Positions 37,301-52,296 of a stretch of 64,000 nucleotides of DNA are shown here, piece by piece. Source of the stretch: Sthenelais limicola (taxonomy: Eukaryota > Annelida > Polychaeta > Phyllodocida > Sigalionidae); assembly GCA_942159475.1 (NCBI GenBank), contig OW804097.1, positions 3,637,357 to 3,701,356 of the forward strand, given 5' to 3'. The translations under genes and the position numbers were made by a program. Numbering within the stretch: position 1 is the stretch's first letter; every line of letters begins with the position of its first letter. A model generated the notes under the pieces. The model made no database searches. It worked only from the letters and a program-made list of their open reading frames with translations, and was not told the DNA's origin.

Positions 37301-40300
37301 ACTTGTTAACAATAAACTTAGTTGGCAGCCATTGACTGCCTTTATTGAGTCATTAAGGACGTCAGGGTTGAAAGTTGGGTGGGGGTGGGGGGGGGTTCTA
37401 ATAATATGTATAGTAATACAAATGTATATTGACAAGGTATGAATGATATCACATCAGACTATGGTGAGAACAAGTGAAGGCTTCAGAGTCCACAAGGTTC
37501 CCACGGGCATTGAATTCTGGACAGGTCATGGAAAGTCATGGAAAACGAAATTCTGAATGTTAAAATTAAAATTCTCTATAATACCACCAACAAGTTCTAC
37601 ATTTTGTTCAGCCGTTTGTCCAAAGTGGCCACACTCTTCCACCGTTTTGACTTGTCCACTGTTTCTGCACGCTGTCAGAAGACTGTTTTGGCCTTCAATG
37701 AATTTGTGTCACCAGATCTTTACCTAGCACCTCATGTGTGCCTCATCTCATTCCCCTCTCCTACCTCCTACCAGAAATGGGTGGATCAGACAGCTTTATT
37801 CTGATTATTGAGGGTCATTAAATTTTTCATTAAGGTCACGAAAAGTCATGGAATTTGAATCGAGATGATCTGTGGGAACCTTGGTTCAGTTTAAAAGTGA
37901 TTTTATTTCTCTGTTTCTACACGTCAATCAACTCTAGTGGGCGGGTCCCTCTGTGATTACGTCATGGCACGTGTAACCCCACGGCTGACACCTTCTGGGT
38001 AACAATTCAATACACAGTCTTGCTATCAAGAAACACTGTTTATTGATTGAAAAACTTGAGATAAAAGGTGCTTTAAATTGAGAAACACTGTTTCATCTGA
38101 GAAACACTGTTTCATCTGAGAAACACTGTTTCATCTGAGAAACACTGTTTCATCTGAGAAACACTGTTCCATCTGAGAAACACTGTTCCATCTGAGAAAC
38201 ACTGTTCCATCTGAGAAACACTGTTCCATCTGAGAAACACTGTTTCTCGACTGAAAAACAATGTTTCTCTCGATAAAAGAATTGTTATTGTGTTTCTTGA
38301 GATAAAACACTGTCGAGCATTGACTCTTGAGGCAGAGGTTTATTAGAGATAAATGAGAACCCTAGATGCATATATGCCTCCAGTTTGTAACTCTGTTCAA
38401 GTACATATAAATAATTGTATTACATATAAATAATTGTATTACATATAAATAATTGTATTACATATAAATAATTGTATTACATATAGATAATTGTATTACA
38501 TATAAATAATTGTATTACATATAAATAATTGTATTACATTATAGATAATTGTATTACATATAGATAATTGTATTACATATAGATAATTGTATTACATATA
38601 AATAATCGTATTACATATAAATTATCGTATTACATATAAATAATCATATTACATATAAATAATCGTATTACATATAAATAATCGTATTACATATAAATAA
38701 TTGTATTGTATTACATATAAATAATTGTATTGTATTACATATAAATAATTGTATTACATATAAATAATTGTATTACATATAAATAATTGTATCGAATTCC
38801 AGAAACGGCGACCGCTGACAAGACCCACCCCGGGTTGGAGACTCTGCAGGAGATCGCTGAGAAGGAACGATTCTTTGAGGTAACTACTTCACATATTATA
38901 TGTAGACGTATTTTATTGCAGGCAAGGATCAATAGCTTCTGCAGTGCAGTTCTTCCAGCTCGACCTTAAACCAGAATTGAAAGACTAATTACCATCAATT
39001 ACAGCTAAAATGAAAGTTGTTACAGTAGATACAATTAAAATTATTGTTGACCTGTTCATCAACAGCCTGTAACACACAGATGAATAAAAGATTGCTCTAT
39101 CTATCTATCTATCTAAAAACAAATGACTAGTAAAGCCAAGACCAATATTAACAGTAGATACAATTAAAACAATTATAACTAGTAAGTCAAGACCACTCAA
39201 CTCTCCCTATCTTGGATAGCGCAAAAATAAGCTATCCAACCGTCAAGCCACCTAGCCTTTCTTTTGGTGGAGATAAATCAAGGCGGGAGCTTCTGGTTAT
39301 GGCAGCTGAGTGCTGGTCTAGTACTTGCAAAAGAAGCCTAGTAAATATCCTTTCATGGCAAATGTAATATGGGTAAAATGACCCAAAGATCAATGAACTG
39401 AAAAGTTTGCTGTTTGTTGCATAACTGAGTGGCACTGGACGCTTCCGTCGCAGCCTACTGGGAGATACAGCAGCCATCAGCGCTGCTGGTGTTAAATATG
39501 CACGCTAGCTGGCCATCTGGGTTCAGCAGAATTATGACTAGTAAAGCCAAGACCAATATTAACAGTAGATTATCGGTATGGTGGCTCAAGAGTTTGTAAA
39601 GCGTATTAAACCAGATGACTGATACTTAAAACTTCAATAAAACCCTCCAAATTATATGAAATAAAGTTGTTTGATAATGCATTTAATGGATTTTTGGATT
39701 TTAATGGTTATAATTTTTGGGGGAGCTCCTAGACCATAAAGTGCCTTTCTGTCTCTTTTCTCTGTCTCTCTCCCTTCTTCTCTGTCTCTATTTCCTGGGT
39801 ATGATCATAAACTGCCTCCCTCTCAGCTCTCCCGCCCTTGATATAACACTTCAAAGTGTTGATAAGGGCGTAAAGCAACCAATCTCACTCACTCACTCCT
39901 AGATTTCATACTTTCAGATCTATATGAGGATCCGAATGTTTTGAATTTAGTAGAAAAAAAAGTAGATTCAAAACCCATAATAATTGTTAAAATTTTACTT
40001 CCATGAACTTAAAATTGCTTGGTCCTTGTTTCTATTTGCTGATCTGATGTGTTGTTTTTCCTGCTGCAGGACCTCCAGAAGCGGAGTGGTGACAGTTCCA
40101 TAGACTACAGCCGGCTAAACCGTGAATTGGACCGCTCACCCACCCTACAGGGCACACTCAGCTCTGACATGGCCCGGGAGAACGGATACGGACCCGGTAA
40201 ACCTACACTCACATATTTATTTACACTTTAAAGCTGCAGTTAACATATTGTTCCATTATTTTCCAGTCCATCTGAAAGTCATGGTCATAGAGGAAAATTC

Positions 40301-43300
40301 TCAGGAATTTAGTAGAGATACAATAGTGAACTCTAAACTTTAGTCCATCTCTAAGCTTTTAAACGCATGTCTTTAGTTTGCAGCTGTAATAATTCCAGTA
40401 GAGATATCATATGGCATATGGCATGTCTTTGTGTAGAGATATGACATGTCTTTGTGTAGAGATATGACATGTCTTTGTGTAGAGATATGGCATGTCTTTG
40501 TGTAGAGATATGACATGTCTTTGTGTCATTACTTTCGCTCTTGTGTATGAATAAAGACTTATTTAACATCAACGCACACTATAGCAAGAATAGCATAGTG
40601 TTGTGTATGAGGTGGACTATAATCACGGGTATGGCCATACAAGGTGAATATAGGCCACTGAAGGCGCAATGCTGTGATATTCTTGTTTTTATTCCATGAT
40701 TCTTACTTCATTCTTAGTTTATTTTAATTTATTTTATCAAACTGTGTTGTCTGCGGAACTCACAGATAGTCTCGAATGATTGTGACGTCACTGTACAATA
40801 CAGAGGGTTTATATTGTACACCTTGTGAGCGGCAAATATATCGATTATATTGTCCGCTCACGGCCAAATCATGGAATAATGAACAGGATCATATTCTAAT
40901 TATGATTTATTGGGTACTTCTAGATACAAGTTATACATTCTAACTAAGCATACAATGTGTTGGTGGTGTATGATTCCTTGGGTACTTGTACATACAAGTT
41001 ATAACTATGCATACACTGTGTTGGTTGTGTATGATTCCTTGGGTACTTGTACATACAAGTTATAACTAAGCATACAATGTGTTGGTTGTGTATGATTCCT
41101 TGGGTACTTGTACATACAAGTTATAACTAAGCATACAATGTGTTGGTGGTGTATGATTCCTTGGGTACTTGTACATACAAGTTATAACTAAGCATACACT
41201 GTGTTGGTTGTGTATGATTCCTTGGGTACTTGTACATACAAGTTATAACTAAGCATACAATGTGTTGGTTGTGTATGATTCCTTGGGTACTTGTACATAC
41301 AAGTTATAACTAAGCATACAATGTGTTGGTGGTGTATGATTCCTTGGGTACTTGTACATACAAGTTATAACTAAGCATACACTGTGTTGGTTGTGTATGA
41401 TTCCTTGGGTACTTGTACATACAAGTTATAACTAAGCATACAATGTGTTGGTGGTGTATGATTCCTTGGGTACTTGTACATACAAGTTATAACTAAGCAT
41501 ACAATGTGTTGGTGGTGTATGATTCCTTGGGTACTTGTATATACAAGTTATAACTAAGCATACAATGTGTTGGTGGTGTATGATTCCTTGGGTACTTGTA
41601 TATACAAGTTATAACTAAGCATACAATGTGTTGGTTGTAGAAGAAGATGAGGAGGAAGAGGAGGAGGAGGAGGAGTATTACTACCGAGAGAAGAGAAGTG
41701 GAAGAGGAGAGCAGCAGGAGGAGGAGGAGGATGACTACCAGAGTGTAGGCCGCACCTCCCCAGTAGAGGAACATAGACCCAACACGAAGGTAAATCTATA
41801 TAATTATTATTATTATAATATTTTTATTCAAATCAATATAATACAGTTACATGGTTTCTAGGAGCTTAATTCGAACAGGTTAAACCCTCTGCTCACTCGC
41901 AGGTTTGCCTGGCTGACCACAGAACTGTTACTCCTTCAATAAATGAATACAGTTACAATAAAGTACAAATTTTTGCATAATAAAATATTGCATTACAAAT
42001 GCTTCCTTTCATTGGAGACTAAATTAAGACATTACAGGTAGTTTTTATAAGATAAATGACATCATCCTTACAATAGTATGGTTATTTTGAGCTTTGTAGA
42101 ATAACTTCGTCCCTTTTATATCATGGTTATTGAAACCCCGTTTGCTATTACATTATTGCTTTTCCTGAAATTTATACATACTTAACTTTTTGAGTTAAAT
42201 GGCTCAAGTCGCCAGAAAATGTACAATTCATCTTCACCAATCTTCTCAAATAACCCAAATTTCAGACGAAAATAAAGTTCAAAATACAGTTCAACCTAAC
42301 CAAACAGATTGCTAGAATCAATGCAATGACGAATATACTCGTATTTACCTAGTATTGGCCAAATTGCAGCCTAATTTAGTAGACTTTACTAAATGTGTAC
42401 AGCTGCCAACTTTACATTTTCTGTAAATCTCACCCATATATTGTAGTCAACGTTTTATCATTCTCTCTAACATACGCCCGCAACATTCTGAAGCTTTATT
42501 ACATCAAAACCAATACATTTAAGACAATGAATTCTCAAGTTTTGTCAATCGCCAAGAATTATTTCCTTTGTTGCCTTAACCAAATACCCGAAAACGAGAT
42601 TATCATTTCTATGTTATATCATCATTGCAGTGTATTTTGCCAAAAGTAGTTATCACTATATAGCTGCAGACAAAAGATATTTTGTCTGCAGCTAATCCAA
42701 GAAAATTGAACGCTCTAACAGCGCATACTAGACCAGAAAGGAAGGTCATATACGGACTTGTGAAACAATCAAAGAATGAACATTGAACATTTACTCGAGT
42801 AATTCAAGTAAATAGAAATTAAAAGATAGTTTTGGATCGTGCGGTAGACCTGCTTAGCAGAGTATTGCTTCCAATTCCAATTCGTTAAGAACGATACAAA
42901 GTATTAATTTAAAACAGATATGAAATCGACGTACGTGTTGTATGCCTTCTTGCGCTACCACAACTGAGATCTGAGGATCCCAGTAAGAACGTTCCACCTG
43001 AACTCACCTGACAACGATTGTCGTTGCCAGGGTTTGTGTGGATATCCCAATTGTGACATCACAGTGTTGCCATGATGTCCTCCTGATGAGTAGAGTCAGG
43101 AGTTTTTATACCAGGAATTAGTTTGGTATTTCCCCAAATGAAAAAATAAAATTTCATGGGTTTTCTCAATATTATATACGATTTAAAATATTACCTTGTC
43201 AATAAAGAGATATTGGGTGTGGTTTCGACCAAAAGGTCTCATCAGGCGCGAGGGTGGCCACGTTGGTTAAAACAAAGTTTAACACTGGACCGGGTTTTTT

Positions 43301-46300
43301 TTTTATTATACCATGACTGGGTATATTTTCTTTGGTGTCAGGGGGAGATTCCCCCTGTGGGCATCATATGATGTCCAAGTCAAGGCAGCTTAATGGTGAA
43401 GGCCTTAGCTCCAGTAGTGTGCTGGTGGTGTGAGTCTGCCACCCTTTAAAGGGGGGGCACCCCTATGTGACGAAGGGTCACTTTGTAGCCTGTCCACTTA
43501 GATATTGTGGGTGGTACAGCTAGGGGTAGAATGGAACAGTGGTAGGACCGTGGTCCGATACTGCCTAGAATGGCAGCCGTAGCCTGAAAGAGTCTGAGCT
43601 AGCTAGAGTAACGTATTTATAAACCAATGAATAGAGTTAGCTGGGCTCTTTCGGAGAAATATTCAATAACATTTAAACCGTTTGGGATCATTGAGTTGAG
43701 TCTGGTTATCCATCTTTAAAACAGATATGAGATGGACCATGTACTTTAAAATTAAAATGGCAAGAAGTACTTCGTAGGCAGACATTTACCTGAACAGATA
43801 AACCAGAATATATAGAAGGATTGATGAGCTGCGGAAAGGAAAATTTAGGGATTAATAGTCATTGTATTACTGAATCAGACAAGACAAATGTTATTTTGTA
43901 AAAGGCCAATACACTTATATGAACTATTTAGTGCCCCCAGGAAGAAGGCAGAGGCAGGCATCCTTTTTCTGAATAGATGTAACTGTGCAAGATTCAGAAT
44001 AAAAATGCTATATATGTTTAAAAATGATTCTCAATGGGCACTCATAAATCTTTTTAAAAATACTTTTGTTTTCCTCGATTTGAGTATCCAATGAGTCTTG
44101 AGTGGGTTGTGAGTTATGATATCTATGATATTTGTATTTAAAGATTTTTATTCAGTCAAAAGTACATTATTCTCAGAATTTGCTGACTCTAATTTTAACA
44201 AGTATTTATACAAATATATAGTGAAGATGTTGTTTCACAAAAAATGATATTATTAAAGATAAAGAAGTGTCATGTAACATTACGTAACATTGTGTAACCT
44301 CATTATATTTATATTAATTACTAATTATCACCTATTATCTCAGATCATTACAGAAGTGAAAAAAATATAATGTAAAATACATCGATGTATAAAAACAAGC
44401 ACCAGCGCGTTGTTCAACATCATGACATTCCTATTAATTTCTATCAAATTCTTTCTGTTTATATGAAATAGTCCAAAAAATGTACTGTTTGGGATCATTG
44501 AGTTGAGTCTGGTTATCCATCTTTAAAACAGATATGAGATGGACCATGTACTTTAAAATTAAAATGGCAAGAAGTACTTCGTAGGCAGACATTTACCTGA
44601 ACAGATAAACCAGAATATATAGAAGGATTGATGAGCTGCGGAAAGGAAAATTTAGGGATTAATAGTCATTGTATTACTGAATCAGACAAGACAAATGTTA
44701 TTTTGTAAAAGGCCAATACACTTATATGAACTATTTAGTGCCCCCAGGAAGAAGGCAGAGGCAGGCATCCTTTTTCTGAATAGATGTAACTGTGCAAGAT
44801 TCAGAATAAAAATGCTATATATGTTTAAAAATGATTCTCAATGGGCACTCATAAATCTTTTTAAAAATACTTTTGTTTTCCTCGATTTGAGTATCCAATG
44901 AGTCTTGAGTGGGTTGTGAGTTATGATATCTATGATATTTGTATTTAAAGATTTTTATTCAGTCAAAAGTACATTATTCTCAGAATTTGCTGACTCTAAT
45001 TTTAACAAGTATTTATACAAATATATAGTGAAGATGTTGTTTCACAAAAAATGATATTATTAAAGATAAAGAAGTGTCATGTAACATTACGTAACATTGT
45101 GTAACCTCATTATATTTATATTAATTACTAATTATCACCTATTATCTTAGATCATTACAGAAGTGAAAAAAATATAATGTAAAATACATCGATGTATAAA
45201 AACAAGCACCAGCGCGTTGTTCAACATCATGACATTCCTATTAATTTCTATCAAATTCTTTCTGTTTATATCAAATAGTCCAAAAAATGTATTCGCACGA
45301 TCGAGTTGATTAATGAAGCTTCAACATTAATTATGTTCTGTTGCAGGGGAGGGAGGATGCTAAATCAATGCTGTCTAAAGGTAAGGTTATTTATTATACA
45401 CGCATTCTATAGGAGAGGTGCTATAAGTGGGGTGCTATAAAAATATTCATATAGGACGCGTCCTATATGAACTACTTTGTCACCAATTCGGCCTCTTTTA
45501 TGCACTTTTAATAGTTTTCTGCACCAAGTTTTATGCCCATATAATAAATATAGAATGGAACTCGCCTGCAATAATCGAAAAATTTATTGGACTTGATTCG
45601 TTCACATAAGCACTCTGCCTACGGCATCGTGCTTATGTGGACGAATCTCGTCCTATAAATTTTCGATTATTGCCGGCTCGTCCCATTCTCTCTATTTATT
45701 ATACACGCATTGCTCTGAAAACAACATATCTAGAGTGATTTACGCATAGTGCATATTTCACTAGTGATTTATGTAGGGTTGTCATGGCAATTTGTTTCTA
45801 TTTTCATGATTGAAAACATTTAATAATAAATCTGTTAACTAACACGTTTCTTTCAGTCGCTCAGAATATTGCACTCGTTGCTACGCAATATTTGCAATAT
45901 TCACGCTCCTTCAACCAACTTGTTAGTTAACCTGTATTAACACAATCGAATATGGACGCATTTCTCGTCTTTTCCTCTTTGTACATGAGAATTTCCTTTT
46001 TTAAGGACTTTTTTGATAAATGAAGTTATCCTGTAGGATTAATTCATTGATCTGATTGTAATATCTTTTGCATCAGTATTTCTGCCCTTTATGTATATCC
46101 ATAACTATTTTCTTGGACTGGTTGGACCCCAAAATTGACTCTAAGTATGCAAAATATCTTTTATCAAGATGATTCAATTATTAACTATTCATGTGGATGT
46201 ATAATTAACATACAAGAGAACCTGAGAATATCAAATGTGAAAGAGTGCTAAATAAAATATCTGTAGAAAAGAAGTAAATTACCTCAACCACTATTACCAC

Positions 46301-49300
46301 TGTCGATGAATATTTATAGGTGTTCATGTTTGTTCATGGTTGGCCTGAAGTGTATGCAATATGGTGTAAAATTCGGGACTCCTCTTTGAGTTGTCTTGAA
46401 TCCTTATTTTGGGTTCTTATTCAGAAGTGCATCTTCCCGCCTCACACTCATGAACTTCTTTTCATCCTCCAAAACGCGCGCCGAATGACCCTGAAATTTT
46501 CAATGGCTTTATTAGTAGTAATAGGAGTGCTATTGAACCAGGCTTGATAGAGAGTTTTAATGATAAGATGACACATTTAATTAATCACGTGACATCACGT
46601 GACATTACTAATAATTACAAAATATTTTATACTCTACCTCTTTGAGTGACCTTAATATTGTAGTGAACTCGGTTCGGGACTCTTAGCTTAGGAAATAAAA
46701 CGAAACAATGATTACTCTCGTACTCTGGTTTTATTCCCACACAACACTATTAGACCAACCTTTGTGGACCAGCCACAAAGGAAACATAGATACTGCGAAA
46801 CAGTATAATAAAAGGTGTGAAGAGCAATAAAACATGACATATTCTCATAAGAGAAGAGTTTAAGACAATCAATACCAGAGATTGATAAGAACAACATAAA
46901 AGGAGATTTCAAAGGTATAAAATAGCAATATACAAGGACAAGGCACAATATACAGAGATAAACACAGACAAAAGTAATATAACACAAGACCACTCTTCCA
47001 GGGTCTGTGTTCGGATTGGTCCGAGAGCCCTCAACTGCCCTCTGGTGTCAGTCCGGAAGGACTGGACTCAACCAGCGGACAGCCTCGGACTCCCGAACTA
47101 TATTACTGCGGGACCCGTAAAACACTCGACCACTACAATATTATTATTAATCTGCACCATCACCTGTTAATATATATAGAAGTTCACACACACATAGCTA
47201 GGTTAAATTAAATCTTTTGGGAAAGTAACATGTTGAGATTTATCATTCATTTTCTATTGTGATTGGTTGTATAATATTCTAATCATTGATAAATTCTCCT
47301 TTTACATATATTCCATTTTAGAAAACAGCTTTTGGTTGTAGTTACATTCGTTGTGATTATCTTCAATACCATACCACGTGATATTAAATACCACATGACA
47401 TCTGATTAGTCTCATCAAAACCCCTTTATCAAACCTGGTTCAATAGCACTCCCATTACTACTTTTATTCAAACAACCTGGTTAATAACTATTTATGAAGC
47501 CCAATTAGCGGCAAAAGCTTGTGATTTAAATAAATAACAACCATTACAAGACAAGGGTTTATTCCATTCCTTGAACACCAACCACATCACCCACACCAGC
47601 AAACCAGGTATACTACGATCCCTCTCCCCACTTCAAACTATTAATGAAGATTGGGGGACACTAATTCTGGAGCATTATCTCTTGCTACAGTTGCTCTGAT
47701 GGACTCGCTGGACTCAACAATGGGCACCAAGTATGCCTCGCAGGAGACCCGCCCGGACGACATGAAGCCCATCCCTGAGGGGCATGAGGTGGACGAGCTG
47801 GACGGGGCATACATAGCACCCGTGGCTGACTCCCACGCCATGACCGCCAGTGAACCAACCACTAAAGGCATCAAGACTGGCACCGGTATGTGTCGTTCAG
47901 TAATTACTCTTTCCAGCCAAGCCTATAATAGGGGAGTGGTCCTGGGTATGGCCATAAAGTGCCTTTCTGTCTCTTTTCTCTGTCTCCCTTCTCTATCTCT
48001 ATTTCCTGGGTATGATCATAAACTGCCTCCCTCTCAGCTCTCCCGCCCTTGATATAACCATCAATGTGTTGATAAGGGCGTAAAGCTCACTCACTCACTC
48101 ACTCACTCACTCCCTCTCAGCTCTCCCGCCCTTGATATAACACTTCAAAGTGTTGATAAGGGCTTAAAGCAACCAATCTCACTCACTCACCTATAATAGG
48201 GGACTTGCAAACCCATCTACAAAAAGTTAGCACTAGGTGCCAGGTTAAGTGACCCGAGTTTCGTTGTTTGGTTTGGTCTGTCTGACACTAGGGGGCCACA
48301 CTGGGGTCGCATTGTCCAGGAGTATGTATGGTGGAAAACAAAGACAAAATGTAAATGTTATGGGCCAAGGAACTCATGCTTTAGTTGTGTAAAAGCCCTG
48401 ATGTCAGGTTATAGTGAATAAAAGTAAAACATTTTTTTAAAAAAGGAAAAAAAAGGACAAATATTACTTCAATTCCATTGACTGTTGTAGGGTTTGACTT
48501 AAGACCAATATATCATACTTGACTGTTGTAGGGTTTGACTTAAGACCAATATTTCCTACTGTTGTAGGGTTTGACTTAAGACCAATATTTCCTACTGTTG
48601 TAGGGTTTGACTTAAGGATGACCGCGGGTATTTCCCAAAGTAAATAGATCAGCCTGATTTTTTCACACTTTGTACTCCGAATCATGCTGATTTCAAATAT
48701 AATTTTTTTAAGGGGGGTCCCCAGACTAGATTTTTTGCTATTTCCGTTTGAAAATAAAAAGTTATTTAATTAATTTAATATGGCCGTCTATGGAGAAAAG
48801 GGTGTTTTTGAAACGTTTTATCCATTTTAAACCATAAATTGTAATTAGAGTTGGCTAATTTTTTAGTATATCATAGTTTAAGGGATATACTTTCTGAAGA
48901 TAACAAGAAAACGGGTGGTTCCCAGATTACTTTAGGAGCTGGAGGCCCCCGAACTTGAGAGTGCAGTGAGTGAGAGCTGGACTAGCTTTGAATTTCATGT
49001 AAACAAGGTGGCTTACGGTGTTGTAAAAATATAACAAACAAGACAAAAAACATATCCTAATCTGTTCAAAAGTCAGAAGTGTTTCTTTTAACTACTGAAC
49101 ATCACTATTCAAAGAAATGATAAAAAAAAATAAAAAATATCAACATGGTCAATGTCGTAAAATCCCCGCCGTTTTTGGCAACTGAGAAATACCCGCGATC
49201 ATCCTTAAGACCAATATTTCCTACTGTTGCAGGGTTTGACTTAAGACCAATATTTCATACTGTTGCAGGGTTTGACTTAAGACCAATATTTCATACTGTT

Positions 49301-52107
49301 GTAGGGTTTGACTTAAGACCAATATTTCATACTGTTGTAGGGTTTGACTTAAGACCAATATTTCCTACTGTTGCAGGGTTTGACTTAAGACCAATATTTC
49401 CTACTGTTGCAGGGTTTGACTTAAGACCAATATTTCATACTGTTGCAGGGTTTGACTTAAGACCAATATTTCATACTGTTGTAGGGTTTGACTTAAGACC
49501 AATATTTCCTACTGTTGCAGGGTTTGACTTAAGACCAATATATCCTACTTGACTGTTGCAGGGTTTGGGTTCACAGACACAAGCCATGAGATAGAGGCGC
49601 TGCAGGCTGCGTACAGGCAGGTGGGTATGTCTGCCACTATAGGAGACACCCATGACTTCACACTCCAGGCCTCCTCCTCCGTGTTTAACGGCACCGCAGT
49701 CATCCCGGTCGGGGAGTCACAGGTCACCACCGCAGGCACAGAGAACCTGCAGGGCTTTGGGCTCAAACAGGCAGAGTCAAGTAAGTTATATTGAATGAAT
49801 CCAGTCCTATAAGTCTTAATATGAGCAACTCTTGTATAAACATATAGCAGCAGCAGAATATTGATAAACCCAGTCCTATAAGTCTTAATATGAGCAACTC
49901 TTGTATAAACATATAGCAGCAGCAGAATATTGAATGAATCCAGTCCTATAAGTCATAATATGAGTTAGAGTAACTCTTGTATAAACATATAACAGCAGCA
50001 GAATATTGATAAACCCAGTCCTATAAGTCTTAATATGAGCAACTCTTGTATAAACATATAACAGCAGCAGAATATTGAATGAATCCAGTCCTATAAGTCT
50101 TAATATGAGCAACTCTTGTATAAACATATAACAGCAGCAGAATATTGATAAACCCAGTCCTATAAGTCTTAATATGAGTAACTCTTTTATAAACATATAG
50201 CAGCAGCAGAATATTGATGAATCCAGTCCTATAAGTCTTAATATGAGTTAGAGTAACTCTTGTATAAACATATAACAACAGCAGAATATTGATAAACCCA
50301 GTCCTATAAGTCTTAATATGAGCAACTCTTGTATAAACATATAACAGCAGCAGAATATTGATGAATCCAGTCCTATAAGTCTTAATATGAGCAACTCTTG
50401 TATAAACATATAGCAGCAGCAGAATATTGATAAACCCAGTCCTATAAGTCTTAATATGAGCAACTCTTGTATAAACATATAGCAGCAGCAGAATATTGAT
50501 CAACCCAGTCCTATAAGTCATAATATGAGTAACTCTTGTATAAACATATAACAGCAGCCAAGTCTTTTTTCTGAAGTATCCTATTTGTATGTATGAATGA
50601 GTACTGTTGTGAGTTATAAGTATAAAGTGATGTGTGTAATACTTCGTCCCAAAACCGCGTCGGCCCAGGCACTTGAGCCTCATCGGCCCAAGGCTTAGGC
50701 CGCGTCGGCCCAAGGGGTAGACCGCGTCGGCCCACTATGTAAACCGCGTCGGCCCAATGAATCTGACCGCGTCGGCCCACTAGGTAAACCAATATAATAT
50801 ATAGTAAAACGATGACATTTTACTATATCAACCATACAGTCAGAGAAATAATATATTAGATATATATAATGGCTGAATATTTATTATTGATAGAGGCTCA
50901 TAAAAAAAACGTGACGTACGATGAAGCACAAATTTCCAATATGTTTCCCTTCTAGCTTACAGAGAAATATTGGACATAAAACCATACGAATGACTAGAAT
51001 ACATTGACAAGTGCTTAAGCTCAATATTCATGCAAGGAATGGATATGCACAATATTACTTTTTTATATTATTACAGCTTGAAGTTATAATTTTATATTTT
51101 GTAGGACTATTGTTAAAGTGGTTTTCTGCCCATAACTTCTTCATTTTTAATTATAGACCCATAAAAGTAGGTTCCCTGTACAGATTTCAACACGTTTTAT
51201 CGGGCCATTATCATTACTATTAGGTCCGTCATAATTTTAAACCTTATGCCATGGTTATGCCTTGGGCCGAGCCGGCCTTGGGGGTGGGCTGACGTGGTTT
51301 TGGAGGTGGGCCGACGGGGCTCACAGGTGGGCAGACGGGGCTTGGGCCGACGCGGTGTTGGGACGTGTCTATGAATCCTAATTGTGGCAAGAATCAAAAC
51401 GATCTTTAATGATACGATCTTTAATCTATGGATAGACATTTAAAAACAGTACAAACTTTTACACCTTATTTTTTTTTTTTTTATTTTTTTTTTTTTTTGA
51501 ACATATATTTATTCAGGACAATAAATATGCTGGCATATGCCATGGCACAAAAGATGTGTAAGGTTCGGGCACGCCCGGTGTTCCTCCTCACCCTGAATTT
51601 TCGCAAAAAAATATTGTCTTTCGATTTCGGGTGTTGAGAATAGTTCCATATATCTGTTACATTGGTAGCATGTGGTGGTGATTAACTAGCTAAACACTAG
51701 TAGATGGTAATAATGAGATGAGATGGATACGAAAAGGTGAAGTTGGATTGGTCATTTTTGTGGAATTTGACTTATGTCATAGCATGGTTGGGTTGTTTGG
51801 GCAGTCTGGAAGACCTGATTGCAGATGATTATTAAAGCCCAATTCCAGATTTACTTATTATGTACGATGTATTGTAATATACTACTGTATGTATGAACAG
51901 ATTTCGGAATAAAAATCTTTATATATATATTGCTGGTGCAGGAGGCAGTGAGCGGACGGTGGAGGACATCATACAGGAGGTGGATGAGATGAGGAAGACA
52001 GGAGAGGAGCAGGAAATCATGCCCGTAGTCAGGTTCAAGGACGAGGAGGAAGGTAGGATCGTTAGACATTACCCAGCTCACTGTCTCAGCTTATTCTTTC
52101 TCTCTCC

Positions 52108-52195
<88 letters not shown>

Positions 52196-52220
52196 CCTCT
52201 CTCTCCCTCTTCCTCTCTTC

Positions 52221-52296
<76 letters not shown>

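Noticed and set aside
37538..37804. 88-codon plus-strand frame
   Set aside because: It lies within an inverted-repeat element in intron 5 and has no recognised motif.
43888..44901. Two identical 68-codon frames as duplicated genes
   Set aside because: They are identical because the whole 807-bp block is duplicated. No domain or splice context supports coding.
49145..49552. 135-codon GFDLRPIF repeat protein
   Set aside because: Open because the unit is 36 bp. It runs through copied acceptors in intron 10. Kept only as a finding about splicing.
50030..50713. 227-codon minus-strand repeat protein (YVYTRVAHIKTYRTG units)
   Set aside because: Antisense of the about 70-bp minisatellite in intron 11. 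No start context or domain.
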